Assembly (NCBI RefSeq): GCF_003967535.1
Contig: NZ_BIFR01000001.1
Coordinates: 4,339,001 to 4,403,000, forward strand
From: Tengunoibacter tsumagoiensis
GTDB taxonomy: Bacteria; Chloroflexota; Ktedonobacteria; Ktedonobacterales; Ktedonobacteraceae
Direction of reading: 5' to 3'
DNA: 64,000 bases
The position numbers and the translations under genes were made by a program. Below, piece after piece: positions 18,284 to 26,785 of the stretch (position 1 is its first letter; each line of letters starts with the position of its first letter). The notes under the pieces are model-generated. The model did not search any database. It had not been told where the DNA came from and saw only the letters and a list, made by a program, of their open reading frames with translations.

Positions 18284-18512
18284 CATAATTTTGTACATTT
18301 TGTCAGAATGTTCTTTTTGACAAAGTGTGCTTACCAAAGTGTGCTCTTTTATTGAGAAGGCAAACGGGCCCATGACTGATCTTTGATCCATGGTTTAGCT
18401 GCTTCTTTCCAAAATTGCCTTTCTAGCATGGCACCGGGCAATAACAGAAAGATCCTTCAGACTGCGACAGTTTTGCGACAGCTTTATAACATATCTTAGA
18501 CATCAAACAGGT

Positions 18513-18611
18513 ATGCTTATGCTTGAAAACATGAACGACCCTGTTACTGACGGGGACAAGAAAGACAATGGTCCTTTTTCACTACTCTCTGTAACAATTC
18601 CGGCCATTTAA
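18513..18611 (+). CDS. Possible 32-codon leader or small peptide upstream of the exporter
   Basis: An ATG at 18513 opens a 32-codon frame ending in TAA at 18609. It contains an Asp/Lys-rich middle (NDPVTDGDKKDNG) and a hydrophobic end (PFSLLSVTIPAI). Further in-frame ATGs lie at 18519 and 18531. No good ribosome-binding site precedes any of them. It ends 64 bases before the exporter operon, so a regulatory leader peptide or an exported peptide is possible. A frame of this size can easily arise by chance. Confidence 0.25.
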   Translation: MLMLENMNDPVTDGDKKDNGPFSLLSVTIPAI

Positions 18612-18675
18612 TGGAAGATTACTCTAGCATGCAACAAAAGATGAATGCTAAACAGGACTATCAAAGGGGGTAACA

Positions 18676-19587
18676 TTGGAGAATACTATCGCAAGGGCTG
18701 TTACACCAGCCAGCTCTATCGCAGTCAGTTCGCCCAGTTTTCTGGGAATTATACGTGGCGAGATCTTTAAGGTCAGCCGCATGTGGGTCTTCTGGATCGC
18801 ATTGGTCCTCTTAATCGGCATAGCCTGTTTTCCATATATTATTATTATGTCGCTCTCTTCGCAGGCGACTGCACTAAAAAATACTCCGCTTCACTTCTTC
18901 TACAACTCAGCTGAGACCAATCTGTTTGTCTTGCGCGTCTTCATCGGCTTCTTTTTGATTATGCTTACAGCCAATGTCTTTGGACGTGAGTATCAAGCGG
19001 GAACGATCCGTATTCTGCTTGGACGTGGCATTGGCCGCTTGCAGCTCTTCTTTGCCAAACTGCTGGCTGTGGTTATCTTAGCGCTACTGGTCTTTGTAGG
19101 GATGCTCATCCTCAACGTTCTGCTTCAGTTTATTCAGATGCTGGTCTTAGCTGGCAATACAGATGGGCTCAGTAAGCTGGATGGTACCTTCTGGAATAAC
19201 ATCTGGATGTATCTGGGAACAGTTCTTATCAGTATGGCCATCACTGTTCTGCTGACGGTGGCAACCAGCGCAATTGGCCGCTCTTTGAGCTTTGGCTTAA
19301 GCGCTGCTCTGGCATTCTTCCCGGCTGATAACATCGGGATCGTCTTTATGCGGCTGGGCTTTCGTCTGACGCATAATGATTTCTGGAATAATGCGACTGC
19401 CTACTTCCTGGGGCCCAATCTCAATGCCATGGCCGCCTCAATCGCGCCCCAGTACTTTTCAAATCCCGCTTCAGGCCCCCTTGTAACGGTAGATGGCACT
19501 CATACGCTCCTCGTGGCACTGGGGTATGCCGTGGTTTTTGCAGTGGTGTCCATTATTCTCACCTGGAAACGCGATGTCAAAGAATAG
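18676..19587 (+). CDS. ABC-2 type transporter permease, copy 1
   Basis: 303 residues with six predicted membrane helices and a NVFGREYQAGTIRIL loop of the kind found in BcrB/NatB-like ABC-2 permeases. It starts at TTG (18676), with AAAGGGGG five bases upstream. It is clearly homologous along its whole length to the second permease at 20645-21541, especially in FFPADNIG, FRLTHNDFWNNATAYFLGP and the terminal TWKRDVKE. With the ATPase between them, the two permeases probably form a heterodimeric exporter, perhaps for an antimicrobial peptide or lipid; the substrate is unknown. Confidence 0.88.
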   Translation: MENTIARAVTPASSIAVSSPSFLGIIRGEIFKVSRMWVFWIALVLLIGIACFPYIIIMSLSSQATALKNTPLHFFYNSAETNLFVLRVFIGFFLIMLTANVFGREYQAGTIRILLGRGIGRLQLFFAKLLAVVILALLVFVGMLILNVLLQFIQMLVLAGNTDGLSKLDGTFWNNIWMYLGTVLISMAITVLLTVATSAIGRSLSFGLSAALAFFPADNIGIVFMRLGFRLTHNDFWNNATAYFLGPNLNAMAASIAPQYFSNPASGPLVTVDGTHTLLVALGYAVVFAVVSIILTWKRDVKE

Positions 19588-19673
19588 ATCTTATGTCCAT
19601 TCAATCTAGAAGCAGCACCTACAAACATATACGACGTATAAAACATTTTCTCACATGAAAGGATACCTATTCC

Positions 19674-20645
19674 ATGGCTGATACACTTACGACGCTCCAA
19701 TCTCCTGGTCAGAAGATCCGCTCTGACGAGGTGGTCTTAAGCATCCAACATCTCACAAAGCAATATGGCCAGCGTCTGGCCGTCAATGATCTGAGCTTAG
19801 ATGTTCATCGCGGCGATATCTTTGGTTTTTTAGGACCCAATGGAGCAGGCAAAACGACGACGATCCGTATGATCTTTGGCCTGATTACGCCAACCTCTGG
19901 CAAGATTGAGATGTTGGGACAGGATCTGGCTCATCATCGTTCGCATGTTCTGCCTCGTGTTGGTGCGCTGATTGAGACACCTGCCCTCTACCTCTATATG
20001 TCTGGCATTGACAATCTCCGCGCTGTAGCTGCCACGCTCGGTGGCGTTCCCAAAGAGCGCTATCAGACAGTTCTGGAACTGGTGGGCCTGACTGGTCGCG
20101 AAAAGGATCGCGTGCGCACCTATTCGCTGGGCATGAAGCAGCGCCTGGGTCTGGCCATTGCTCTGCTGCAAGACCCGGAAGTCTTAATTCTGGACGAACC
20201 TGCCAATGGTCTGGACCCGGCTGGTATCGTGGAGATGCGCGATCTGATGCATCGTCTCTCAGAGGCTGGCAAGACTGTTCTGATCTCCAGCCACTTACTG
20301 AGCGAAGTTCAACAGATCTGCTCTCGTGTTGCGATTATCAATCGTGGTAAGCTCGTCACTGAGACAACGGTCAGTGATCTTACCAGAGGTCAGGGAGAAT
20401 TTGAGATCCGGCTCGAACAGCCTGAACAGGCACTGGCTCTTCTGCGCCAACAGCCCTGGGGACAGCAGGCGAAGATCAGCGAGAAGGGGACGATCTTAAC
20501 GCAGGCCCCTCTGCAACGTGGCCGGGATCTCAATCTGTTCCTTGTGAACGCTGGCTTTGTGCCAGAGAGCCTTGCACCTGCCACCCTTGATCTTGAGCAG
20601 GTCTTCCTCCAGCTCACCGGTTCGCAAGCAGGAGATGTCAGATAA
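19674..20645 (+). CDS. ABC transporter ATP-binding protein (BcrA/CcmA type)
   Basis: 323 residues. Walker A GPNGAGKTT, signature YSLGMKQRLGLA, Walker B LILDEPANGLDP and the H-loop ISSHLLSE are present, followed by about 90 C-terminal residues as in bacitracin-resistance-type ATPases. AAAGGA lies ten bases before the ATG. The stop codon overlaps the start of the second permease by one base (TAATG), indicating translational coupling. It powers the exporter formed by the two flanking permeases. Confidence 0.94.
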   Translation: MADTLTTLQSPGQKIRSDEVVLSIQHLTKQYGQRLAVNDLSLDVHRGDIFGFLGPNGAGKTTTIRMIFGLITPTSGKIEMLGQDLAHHRSHVLPRVGALIETPALYLYMSGIDNLRAVAATLGGVPKERYQTVLELVGLTGREKDRVRTYSLGMKQRLGLAIALLQDPEVLILDEPANGLDPAGIVEMRDLMHRLSEAGKTVLISSHLLSEVQQICSRVAIINRGKLVTETTVSDLTRGQGEFEIRLEQPEQALALLRQQPWGQQAKISEKGTILTQAPLQRGRDLNLFLVNAGFVPESLAPATLDLEQVFLQLTGSQAGDVR

Positions 20646-21541
20646 TGAGTAGTGTTACCGTTGCTCATGCAACTATTCCAGCCGACAGACCAAGCTTTGG
20701 TGGCATGATCCGCAGTGAACTCTTTCGCGTCAGCCGCATGTGGTCAACCTGGTTGACACTCGTGATGCTGATCGGCGTGATCTGTCTGCCCTACTTAATT
20801 ACGGCCTCCACACCCAGTCGTGGGACCGAGCTAAAACATGCGCCGCTCATTTTCTTTAATGACTCAATCCCATTAAATCTGTTTGTCTTGCGTGTGTTCA
20901 TTGGCTTTTTTCTGATTGTCCTGACCGCGAATGTGTTTGGTCGTGAGTATCAATTAGGAACGATTCGTATTCTGCTCGCAAGAGGGATTGGTCGTGTCCA
21001 GCTCTTATTCGCAAAATTGCTTACAGTTGTGCTGATTGCCCTGGCAGTCTTCGTTCTGGGGCTACTCCTCGATGCGGTTCTGCAATATATCCAGGTCCTG
21101 GCGCTGGCAGGCAATGCCGATAGCTTTCAGAAGCTGGATGGCACATTCTGGCACACGACTCAGATCTATCTCTTAACTATTCTGATCAGCATGGGGGTCA
21201 CTATTCTGCTGACGGTGGCCATGACCTCTCTCGGTCGTTCGCTGGCCTTTGGTCTAAGTGCATCGCTGGCGTTCTTCCCGGCTGATAACATCGGAACGAT
21301 CTTTATGTCGCTCGGCTTTCGTCTGACGCACAATGATTTCTGGAATAATGCGACTGCCTACTTCCTGGGGCCAAATCTTAATGTCATGCCACATGCGATA
21401 GTGAACAGCCTTGAGTCAAATGGCTTTAATCCAGCTGTACCTGTCGATGGCACGCATACGCTTCTCGTGGCTCTCGTCTATGCTCTGATCTTTGCCACTC
21501 TGGCAATTCTCTTAACCTGGAAACGCGACGTCAAAGAGTAG
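20645..21541 (+). CDS. ABC-2 type transporter permease, copy 2
   Basis: 298 residues, six predicted membrane helices, well over half identical by eye to permease copy 1. Identity is highest in the first extracytoplasmic-loop-to-TM2 region (LFVLRVFIGFFLI) and the C-terminal third. CAGGAG lies ten bases before the ATG. The start overlaps the ATPase stop. The pair arose by tandem duplication around the ATPase gene and has since diverged at the N-termini. Confidence 0.9.
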   Translation: MSSVTVAHATIPADRPSFGGMIRSELFRVSRMWSTWLTLVMLIGVICLPYLITASTPSRGTELKHAPLIFFNDSIPLNLFVLRVFIGFFLIVLTANVFGREYQLGTIRILLARGIGRVQLLFAKLLTVVLIALAVFVLGLLLDAVLQYIQVLALAGNADSFQKLDGTFWHTTQIYLLTILISMGVTILLTVAMTSLGRSLAFGLSASLAFFPADNIGTIFMSLGFRLTHNDFWNNATAYFLGPNLNVMPHAIVNSLESNGFNPAVPVDGTHTLLVALVYALIFATLAILLTWKRDVKE

Positions 21542-21552
21542 CTGATCTTACA

Positions 21553-21590
21553 ACTGAGTTCAGGGAGAGGATCATCGCCCTGAACTCAGT
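21553..21590. terminator. Hairpin between convergent exporter and Gfo/Idh genes
   Basis: A 13-bp perfect stem (21553-21565 with 21578-21590) fills most of the 53-base gap between convergent genes. There is no T-run, but the position suits a shared transcript end. Confidence 0.65.
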
Positions 21591-21594
21591 GCTC

Positions 21595-22860
21595 CTACCG
21601 TTGCAACTGTTCGACAAATGAAGAGAGCTCCACAACTCGTCGGCTGATACGTGCCTCTTCGGCTGCAAAGGCCATGAGATGGCTCTGGACCGACAGGCTG
21701 GCAGAAGTGCGGCTCTCGTGCCGATCCTCGCGGATCAGGCTGAGAAAATCACGCATCAGGCCGTCATCTCCTCCCCCATGTCCCTGTGCACCATCCTCAC
21801 TCTGCACATGGATGATCTTCCGTGTTCCAGTGGCAAACTCGCTGAGCTCAATGCGCTTCTGTTCGTGATCAACGGTCCCCCAGAGCTCGCCTTTTGTCCC
21901 CATCAATTTAATGGTTCGGCTGATATCATTGGTAAATGCACACATGGTAAAGACAGCCGTAACCTCATTCGCAAACTCGAGATTAACGACCTGATGATCC
22001 ACCACATCATTGTCACAATGATAGACGCAGCGCCCATAGGGCCCCTCTTCCAGGGCTTTCAGCACTGCCTCCTGGCCAGTCTCAACACTAATGACAGAGG
22101 TAGGCCAGCCGTCGCCTCGATTGACATAAAAACGGGGTGCGTAATAGGGGCAGCTCTGCGCTACAGGACAGCCATCCAGACAGCGCTGTGGTGCTCCCGC
22201 AGGGGCATTTTCAGCCTTAAAATAAGATAGTGAGCCAAAGGATGAGACAGCCGTACAATCCGCCCCTGCCAACCAGAGTAAAATATCCATATCATGGCAT
22301 GATTTAGCCAGAATCATCGGGCTCGATTCACGTGCATTGCGCCAGTTCCCACGCACAAAGCTATGCGCATAGTGCCAATAGGCGACGTTCTCATTATGTT
22401 GGATGGAGATGAGACGGCCAATGGCCCCATCGTCAAGCATTGTTTTGAGTTCGGAGAAGAAGGGCGTATATCTAAGCACATGACAGATAGTAAACATACG
22501 TCCTACCTGGCTGGCTCGCTGGCCCATCTGGAGGCACTCGAGGGGATCGGGCGACATTGGTTTCTCCAAAAGGACGTGATAACCCGCATCCAGGGCCGCC
22601 ATCGCGGGTGCAAAATGCTGCCGATCCTGCGTACAGATCAATACTGCATCGGCCAGATGCGGCTGCTGTAAGAGCTCTTGCCAATCTGGATAACAAACGT
22701 CATCGGGTAAGGCGTGCTGAGCCTGGAATTTAGCACGCCGCCGCGGATCTGGCTCCGCGACGGCGACTATCTGTGCTTCATAAGGATGCTTTAAGGCATA
22801 ATTGGCATACCCCTGACCACGCTGACCTGCTCCAATCAAAGCTAACTTGACTTTCTGCAT
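21595..22860 (-). CDS. Gfo/Idh/MocA-family NAD(P)-dependent oxidoreductase
   Basis: 421 residues. The N-terminal Rossmann fold begins VKLALIGAGQRGQGYANYA, followed by 'LLEKPMS', the EKP motif of the Gfo/Idh/MocA family, where the Lys is catalytic. A Cys-rich insert (RCLDGCPVAQSCPYYAP) sits near residue 220 and could bind a metal. The C-terminal alpha/beta domain ends with a helical stretch. Members oxidise or reduce sugars or cyclitols with NAD(P). It is 46 bases downstream of the sugar permeases in the same operon, so its substrate is probably the imported sugar or a derivative. Confidence 0.9.
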   Translation of the reverse strand: MQKVKLALIGAGQRGQGYANYALKHPYEAQIVAVAEPDPRRRAKFQAQHALPDDVCYPDWQELLQQPHLADAVLICTQDRQHFAPAMAALDAGYHVLLEKPMSPDPLECLQMGQRASQVGRMFTICHVLRYTPFFSELKTMLDDGAIGRLISIQHNENVAYWHYAHSFVRGNWRNARESSPMILAKSCHDMDILLWLAGADCTAVSSFGSLSYFKAENAPAGAPQRCLDGCPVAQSCPYYAPRFYVNRGDGWPTSVISVETGQEAVLKALEEGPYGRCVYHCDNDVVDHQVVNLEFANEVTAVFTMCAFTNDISRTIKLMGTKGELWGTVDHEQKRIELSEFATGTRKIIHVQSEDGAQGHGGGDDGLMRDFLSLIREDRHESRTSASLSVQSHLMAFAAEEARISRRVVELSSFVEQLQR

Positions 22861-22906
22861 TGTGAGCCTTTCTCCATGGTGCAGGCTACCGTGAGGGTAT
22901 GACCTG

Positions 22907-23833
22907 TTAGCCCTTCACGGAACCTGCTAGAATACCGCGTACAAAGTACCGTTGAAGCGAGAAAAAAACGACCAGAGGCAGGGCCATCGAGATGAAGGCC
23001 GCTGCCGTCAGGACCTGATAATTTGAACCGTAGGTGTTGACGAGATTGGCAATAGTGAGCGTCAAAGGCGCACTCTGTGGATTCCCCCCCAGAAAGATGA
23101 GGGCAATCAAGAGATCATTCCAGACCCACATAAATTGAAAGATGCCCAGTGAAGCCAGGGCTGGCACCGACAGTGGGAGAATGATACTCCAGAAGATTCG
23201 CACGTGCGAGGCACCATCGATATGTGCCGATTCCATCAGGTCGCTGGGCAATGACGCAAAGAAGTTACGCAACAGGTAGATGGAGAAGGGCAGTCCAAAG
23301 GCAGTATGCGCCAGCCAGACAGCAGCATACTGCCCTGTCAGACCAATCGCGGTAAACAGGCTCAGAATGGGCACCATCGCGATCTGTAAAGGGATGATCA
23401 TGAGAGCTACGATCCCTAGAAAGAACAGGTCACGCCCCGGAAATTTCATCCAGGCAAAGGCATAGGCTGCCAGTGCCCCCACGATCATCGGGAAAAACGT
23501 TCCAGGGACAGAGATGATAATGCTATTGATAAAAACCTGTCCAAACCCCTGCGCTTGAAGCACCTGCTGATAGTTCTCCAACGTAAAGTTCCAGGGTGGC
23601 ACCAGGCCTGTCCACCAGCCAGTACTGGAGATCAACGAGGCCGGTCGGAATGAACTGATAAACAACCCCAGCGTGGGCACAGACCAGAGCAGTCCAATAA
23701 ACAGGGCGAGTCCGGTCACCACACTATTGCTCAATGTCCGGATAATAAAACGGCCCTTCCGCATTGTCTGAGGCTTTCGCACCGCACTCTGTTCAGATTG
23801 CTGCTCCTGAGATGCTTGATCTGTTATAGTCAT
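22907..23833 (-). CDS. Sugar ABC transporter permease (MalG/AraQ type)
   Basis: 308 residues, six predicted membrane helices after a cytoplasmic N-terminus of about 35 residues. The EAA loop that docks the ATPase reads ESAHIDGASHVRIFWSIILP. The C-terminus ends in 'YFVRGILAGSVKG', characteristic of MalG-like permeases. GAGGAGG lies seven bases before the ATG. The gene overlaps the end of the upstream permease by four bases. It forms the membrane channel with the MalF-type partner. Confidence 0.95.
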   Translation of the reverse strand: MTITDQASQEQQSEQSAVRKPQTMRKGRFIIRTLSNSVVTGLALFIGLLWSVPTLGLFISSFRPASLISSTGWWTGLVPPWNFTLENYQQVLQAQGFGQVFINSIIISVPGTFFPMIVGALAAYAFAWMKFPGRDLFFLGIVALMIIPLQIAMVPILSLFTAIGLTGQYAAVWLAHTAFGLPFSIYLLRNFFASLPSDLMESAHIDGASHVRIFWSIILPLSVPALASLGIFQFMWVWNDLLIALIFLGGNPQSAPLTLTIANLVNTYGSNYQVLTAAAFISMALPLVVFFSLQRYFVRGILAGSVKG

Positions 23834-24750
23834 TGCAATGCCTCCTCTGCACGAGCCCGCCGAACATTAATGTACATCACTGGAATAATGGTGACTAAGA
23901 GAACGACTGCCAGTGCACTGGCCAGGCCATAATTATTATTGTTAAACAGCTCTTGATAGAAATCAAGGGCAATGACATTGGTGTGGTAATCCCCACCTGT
24001 CATCACATAGACTACGTCAAAGATCTTAAGAATGCTGATAACCATGGTCGTAAGGACGACGGCGATGGTAGGCTGAATCATCGGGACCATAATACGCCAG
24101 AACAGGCTAAAACGGCCCGCACCATCGATCCGAGCAGCCTCGAGAATATCATCTGGAATGCCTTTTAAGGCCGCTGAGAGAATCACCACACAGAAGCCTG
24201 TCCACATCCAGGTATACACGGCGATCAAGGCAAAATTGTTAATAGTGGTATTGATCAGCCAGACCTGAGGCGGAATATGAAACACCGCCAGAATCCCATT
24301 CAAGAGGCCAATCTGAGTTCGATTCGGGGGCGCATAGGCATAGACAAAACGCCAGATGACACCTGCCGCCACAAACGAGATGGCCATCGGCACAAATAAG
24401 GCCGACTTCACAATACTCTCAACTTTAATGCGATCCACTAACACGGCCAGGACCAGTCCCAATCCAACGGTCAGCAGGGTCGCCAGGACTAACCAGAGCA
24501 CGTTGTTGCGCAAAATCTCCAGAAGTTCTGGATTGGTGAAGATGCGCTGATAATTGCGTAGCCCAACAAAGGTTGTCGAGTCTTTATTATAAAAGCTGAT
24601 CCAGATGGTGTTCAACAATGGATAGATGAAAAATGTTAAGACCAGGATCAGGGCTGGCATGAGCCAGATCCAGGCTTGCCAGGCATAGGTATGCGGCTTT
24701 CTCCTGATAGGAGCCGGAAGCGTTGGGGGTTCTTTCGCCGTTTCAATCAT
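23830..24750 (-). CDS. Sugar ABC transporter permease (MalF/UgpA type)
   Basis: About 306 residues, six predicted membrane helices. The EAA loop reads EAARIDGAGRFSLFWRIMVP. A GTG at 24753 and an ATG at 24750 both lie just after GGGAGG; the ATG has the better spacing. It is cotranscribed with the MalG-type gene (four-base overlap). It is separated by 180 bases from the binding-protein gene, which lies upstream on the same strand. No ATPase gene is in the operon. Confidence 0.95.
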   Translation of the reverse strand: MIETAKEPPTLPAPIRRKPHTYAWQAWIWLMPALILVLTFFIYPLLNTIWISFYNKDSTTFVGLRNYQRIFTNPELLEILRNNVLWLVLATLLTVGLGLVLAVLVDRIKVESIVKSALFVPMAISFVAAGVIWRFVYAYAPPNRTQIGLLNGILAVFHIPPQVWLINTTINNFALIAVYTWMWTGFCVVILSAALKGIPDDILEAARIDGAGRFSLFWRIMVPMIQPTIAVVLTTMVISILKIFDVVYVMTGGDYHTNVIALDFYQELFNNNNYGLASALAVVLLVTIIPVMYINVRRARAEEALQ

Positions 24751-24818
24751 CACTGCCTCCCTGTTTCACATCACAATCGCTGCTAGATGCCATCGACCTA
24801 CCAGGCTGGTTTGAAGGA

Positions 24819-24867
24819 AGCGGGCTCCATTGGAAGGAACGTCAGGCCCTTTCCAATGGAGCCCGCT
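24819..24867 (-). terminator. Intercistronic hairpin between binding-protein and permease genes
   Basis: A 17-bp perfect stem (24819-24835 with 24851-24867) with a 15-base loop and no following T-run. Hairpins here are well known in binding-protein operons (malE-malF type). They stabilise or partly terminate the upstream message, so that more binding protein than permease is made. Confidence 0.75.
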
Positions 24868-24931
24868 CATCTGCTCCGAAATGCTCAAACGCACAAGCAC
24901 CTCAGCGCCCTCTCAGTCGACGACACTGGTA

Positions 24932-26302
24932 CTAGGACTCGTAAGCCTGCCCAGCTGTGGTCTCCAGGGAGGCCAGGATGCTATCCAGTTGCTTCGTGTC
25001 GCCGATATAGGCGAGCATGGCTTTCCAATAAGCCGTCTGCAAAGAGGCTGGCACAAGGTCTCCTGCACCTACACGAACCGAAGAGGCATTCACCATCTGC
25101 TGAGCCGACTGGCGCAGGACATCGTTAGGATAATCGTCTAGCTTCACCTCTTTGTTGACTGAGGTCGCACCACCGCGCTTTACCCAGATGGTCTGGGCCT
25201 CAGCCGAGGACAGGTATTCCATAAATTTACGCGTGGCATCGTTGTCTTTAAAGGCGGCCATAATGTCTGCCCCACCCGTAACTGCACCTTTATAGGCTGG
25301 ATTGATCGATGGGAAAGGGAAGAAGTTAAAGTCGCTGCCTGGCTTGAGGTCTTTGTACTGACTGGTGATAAAGCCCGCTGTAAAGTCACCTAGATAGTAC
25401 ATATACGACTGCGCCGGGTTGGTAAAGGGCTGATACGAAGCATCCTGGAAGTTGGTCGCCAGGATTGATTGTGGCGCACCGTTGATATAGTGATTTCCAG
25501 TGACGATCTGTCCAAACAACTTGAACGACTCTTTGATGCTACTATCGGTCCAGGGTATCTTATGGGCCACCCATTTGTCATACATATCGGGTCCGTTTTT
25601 ATTGATATAGATCTCAGCAATCCAGTCGGTCGCAGGCCAGCCACTGGAGGCTGAGCTCTCAACACCCATTGACCAGGGGTATTTTCCCTGTCCTGCAATC
25701 TTATCAGAGACGGCAATCAGCTCATCCCAGGTCTGCGGCACCGTTCCACCAACTGCCTGGAATTGTGTCGGATTGTACCAGATTGTTGCTTTTGTATTCG
25801 ATTTTGGGAGAACTCCATAGAGATTGCCATTATGCGAGGCCAGTTTGATCCAGTCAGCCGTATAGTTCTGCTTGATCTTGTTCATATCAAAGAATTTGTC
25901 CAGCTGGACCAGTTTTCCCTTCGCGGCAAAATCCTGGAAGGCCGGGATGCCAGGCATACCGCTGATATCAGGCGCGTTATTGCCTTTGACACGGGTAGAA
26001 AGAACAGCATTCACGTCTCGCGTCGACTCAATATCAATGCTAATATTGTTCTTGGCTTTGAAGGCATCACAGATGGCTCGAAACGATGCAAGCTCCTCTC
26101 CACTCCACTGCGTTAAAACGCCAACCTTATCTACATTGGCACTCCCACCACAGGCAGCCAATAGAGCTGAGGCTGCACTCAGGCTCAGACCAGTCGCAGC
26201 AGCACGCTGTAAAAATTCACGGCGCGGCATACTTGGACTGGCCGCATACTCATCAACGAGTTGATCTAACTTCTGGCGTTTGCGGCGGTCAAAAATCTGC
26301 AT
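24932..26302 (-). CDS. ABC transporter sugar-binding lipoprotein (Tat signal plus lipobox)
   Basis: About 456 residues. A charged N-terminus of about 30 residues precedes PRREFLQRAAATG (twin-arginine motif) and a hydrophobic stretch ending LLAACGG, a lipobox with Cys at about residue 52. This marks it as a folded, Tat-exported lipoprotein anchored outside the membrane. The mature part has the family-1 extracellular solute-binding protein pattern (NAPDISGMPG, 'IWYNPTQF', PQTWDEL, 'GGADIMAAFKDN'). The ORF extends to 26317, but GAGGAGG six bases before the ATG at 26302 fixes the start there. It is the first gene of the importer operon, followed by a hairpin and the two permeases. Confidence 0.93.
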   Translation of the reverse strand: MQIFDRRKRQKLDQLVDEYAASPSMPRREFLQRAAATGLSLSAASALLAACGGSANVDKVGVLTQWSGEELASFRAICDAFKAKNNISIDIESTRDVNAVLSTRVKGNNAPDISGMPGIPAFQDFAAKGKLVQLDKFFDMNKIKQNYTADWIKLASHNGNLYGVLPKSNTKATIWYNPTQFQAVGGTVPQTWDELIAVSDKIAGQGKYPWSMGVESSASSGWPATDWIAEIYINKNGPDMYDKWVAHKIPWTDSSIKESFKLFGQIVTGNHYINGAPQSILATNFQDASYQPFTNPAQSYMYYLGDFTAGFITSQYKDLKPGSDFNFFPFPSINPAYKGAVTGGADIMAAFKDNDATRKFMEYLSSAEAQTIWVKRGGATSVNKEVKLDDYPNDVLRQSAQQMVNASSVRVGAGDLVPASLQTAYWKAMLAYIGDTKQLDSILASLETTAGQAYES

Positions 26303-26360
26303 TGAATTCCTCCTCATGCATTCTACACATGTATAATCAGATCAAACAGATCAAAAAATG

Positions 26361-26395
26361 ATTGACAAAGAGAAAACGTTTTGAAAGCCGTCAAT
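26361..26395. promoter_or_regulatory. Nested palindrome, candidate LacI-type operator
   Basis: A central perfect palindrome AAAACGTTTT (26373-26382) is flanked almost symmetrically by ATTGAC (26361-26366) and GTCAAT (26390-26395). The CG-centred palindrome is the usual form of LacI/CcpA-family operators. It lies about 70 bases before the sugar-binding-protein start. No LacI-family gene is in the window. Confidence 0.6.
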
Positions 26396-26710
26396 CTTTA
26401 CGCTCAAACCATCTTCTTTGTTGAAAACTCGTAATCACATCATTGGGCCCACTTCCCTATTCGCAATAAGATAACCTTCTCACTATCCTCTCTACAAAGA
26501 CTGCAAATAGGTGCACTATCTGACAAGCAATGTTTGCCTTCGCTCTCAGAGGCACAAGCTACTCTTATCTATACTCAAGTTTAAGGGGAATAGATTCATA
26601 AGCGCTTGCCATTGGCAGTTCTATCATTAGAATATCTTTTATACTTATTTTTAAGCATTCAATCTTTCCTCACTATTTCTCAACTTTTCTTCATTCCTTC
26701 ATAGTGAGAA

Positions 26711-26760
26711 AAAAGGCAGGCTCTCCTTCTTGTCTTTAGAAAGAAAGAAGGAGAGCCTGC
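26711..26760 (-). terminator. Rho-independent terminator of htpG
   Basis: A 16-bp perfect stem (26716-26731 with 26745-26760), followed on the minus strand by a six-T run. It begins 26 bases after the htpG stop. Confidence 0.92.
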
Positions 26761-26785
26761 TCTGGATGTGGCTCGGATATAAATC

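Larger units (their letters stand above)
17973..18675. other. Long intergenic region upstream of the ABC-2 exporter
   Basis: About 700 AT-rich bases. It contains a perfect 18-bp hairpin (18245-18283), two short direct repeats (CAAAGTGTGCT near 18330-18350 and TGCGACAG near 18465-18480) and a 32-codon open frame (18513-18611). The exporter promoter must lie here. Confidence 0.5.
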
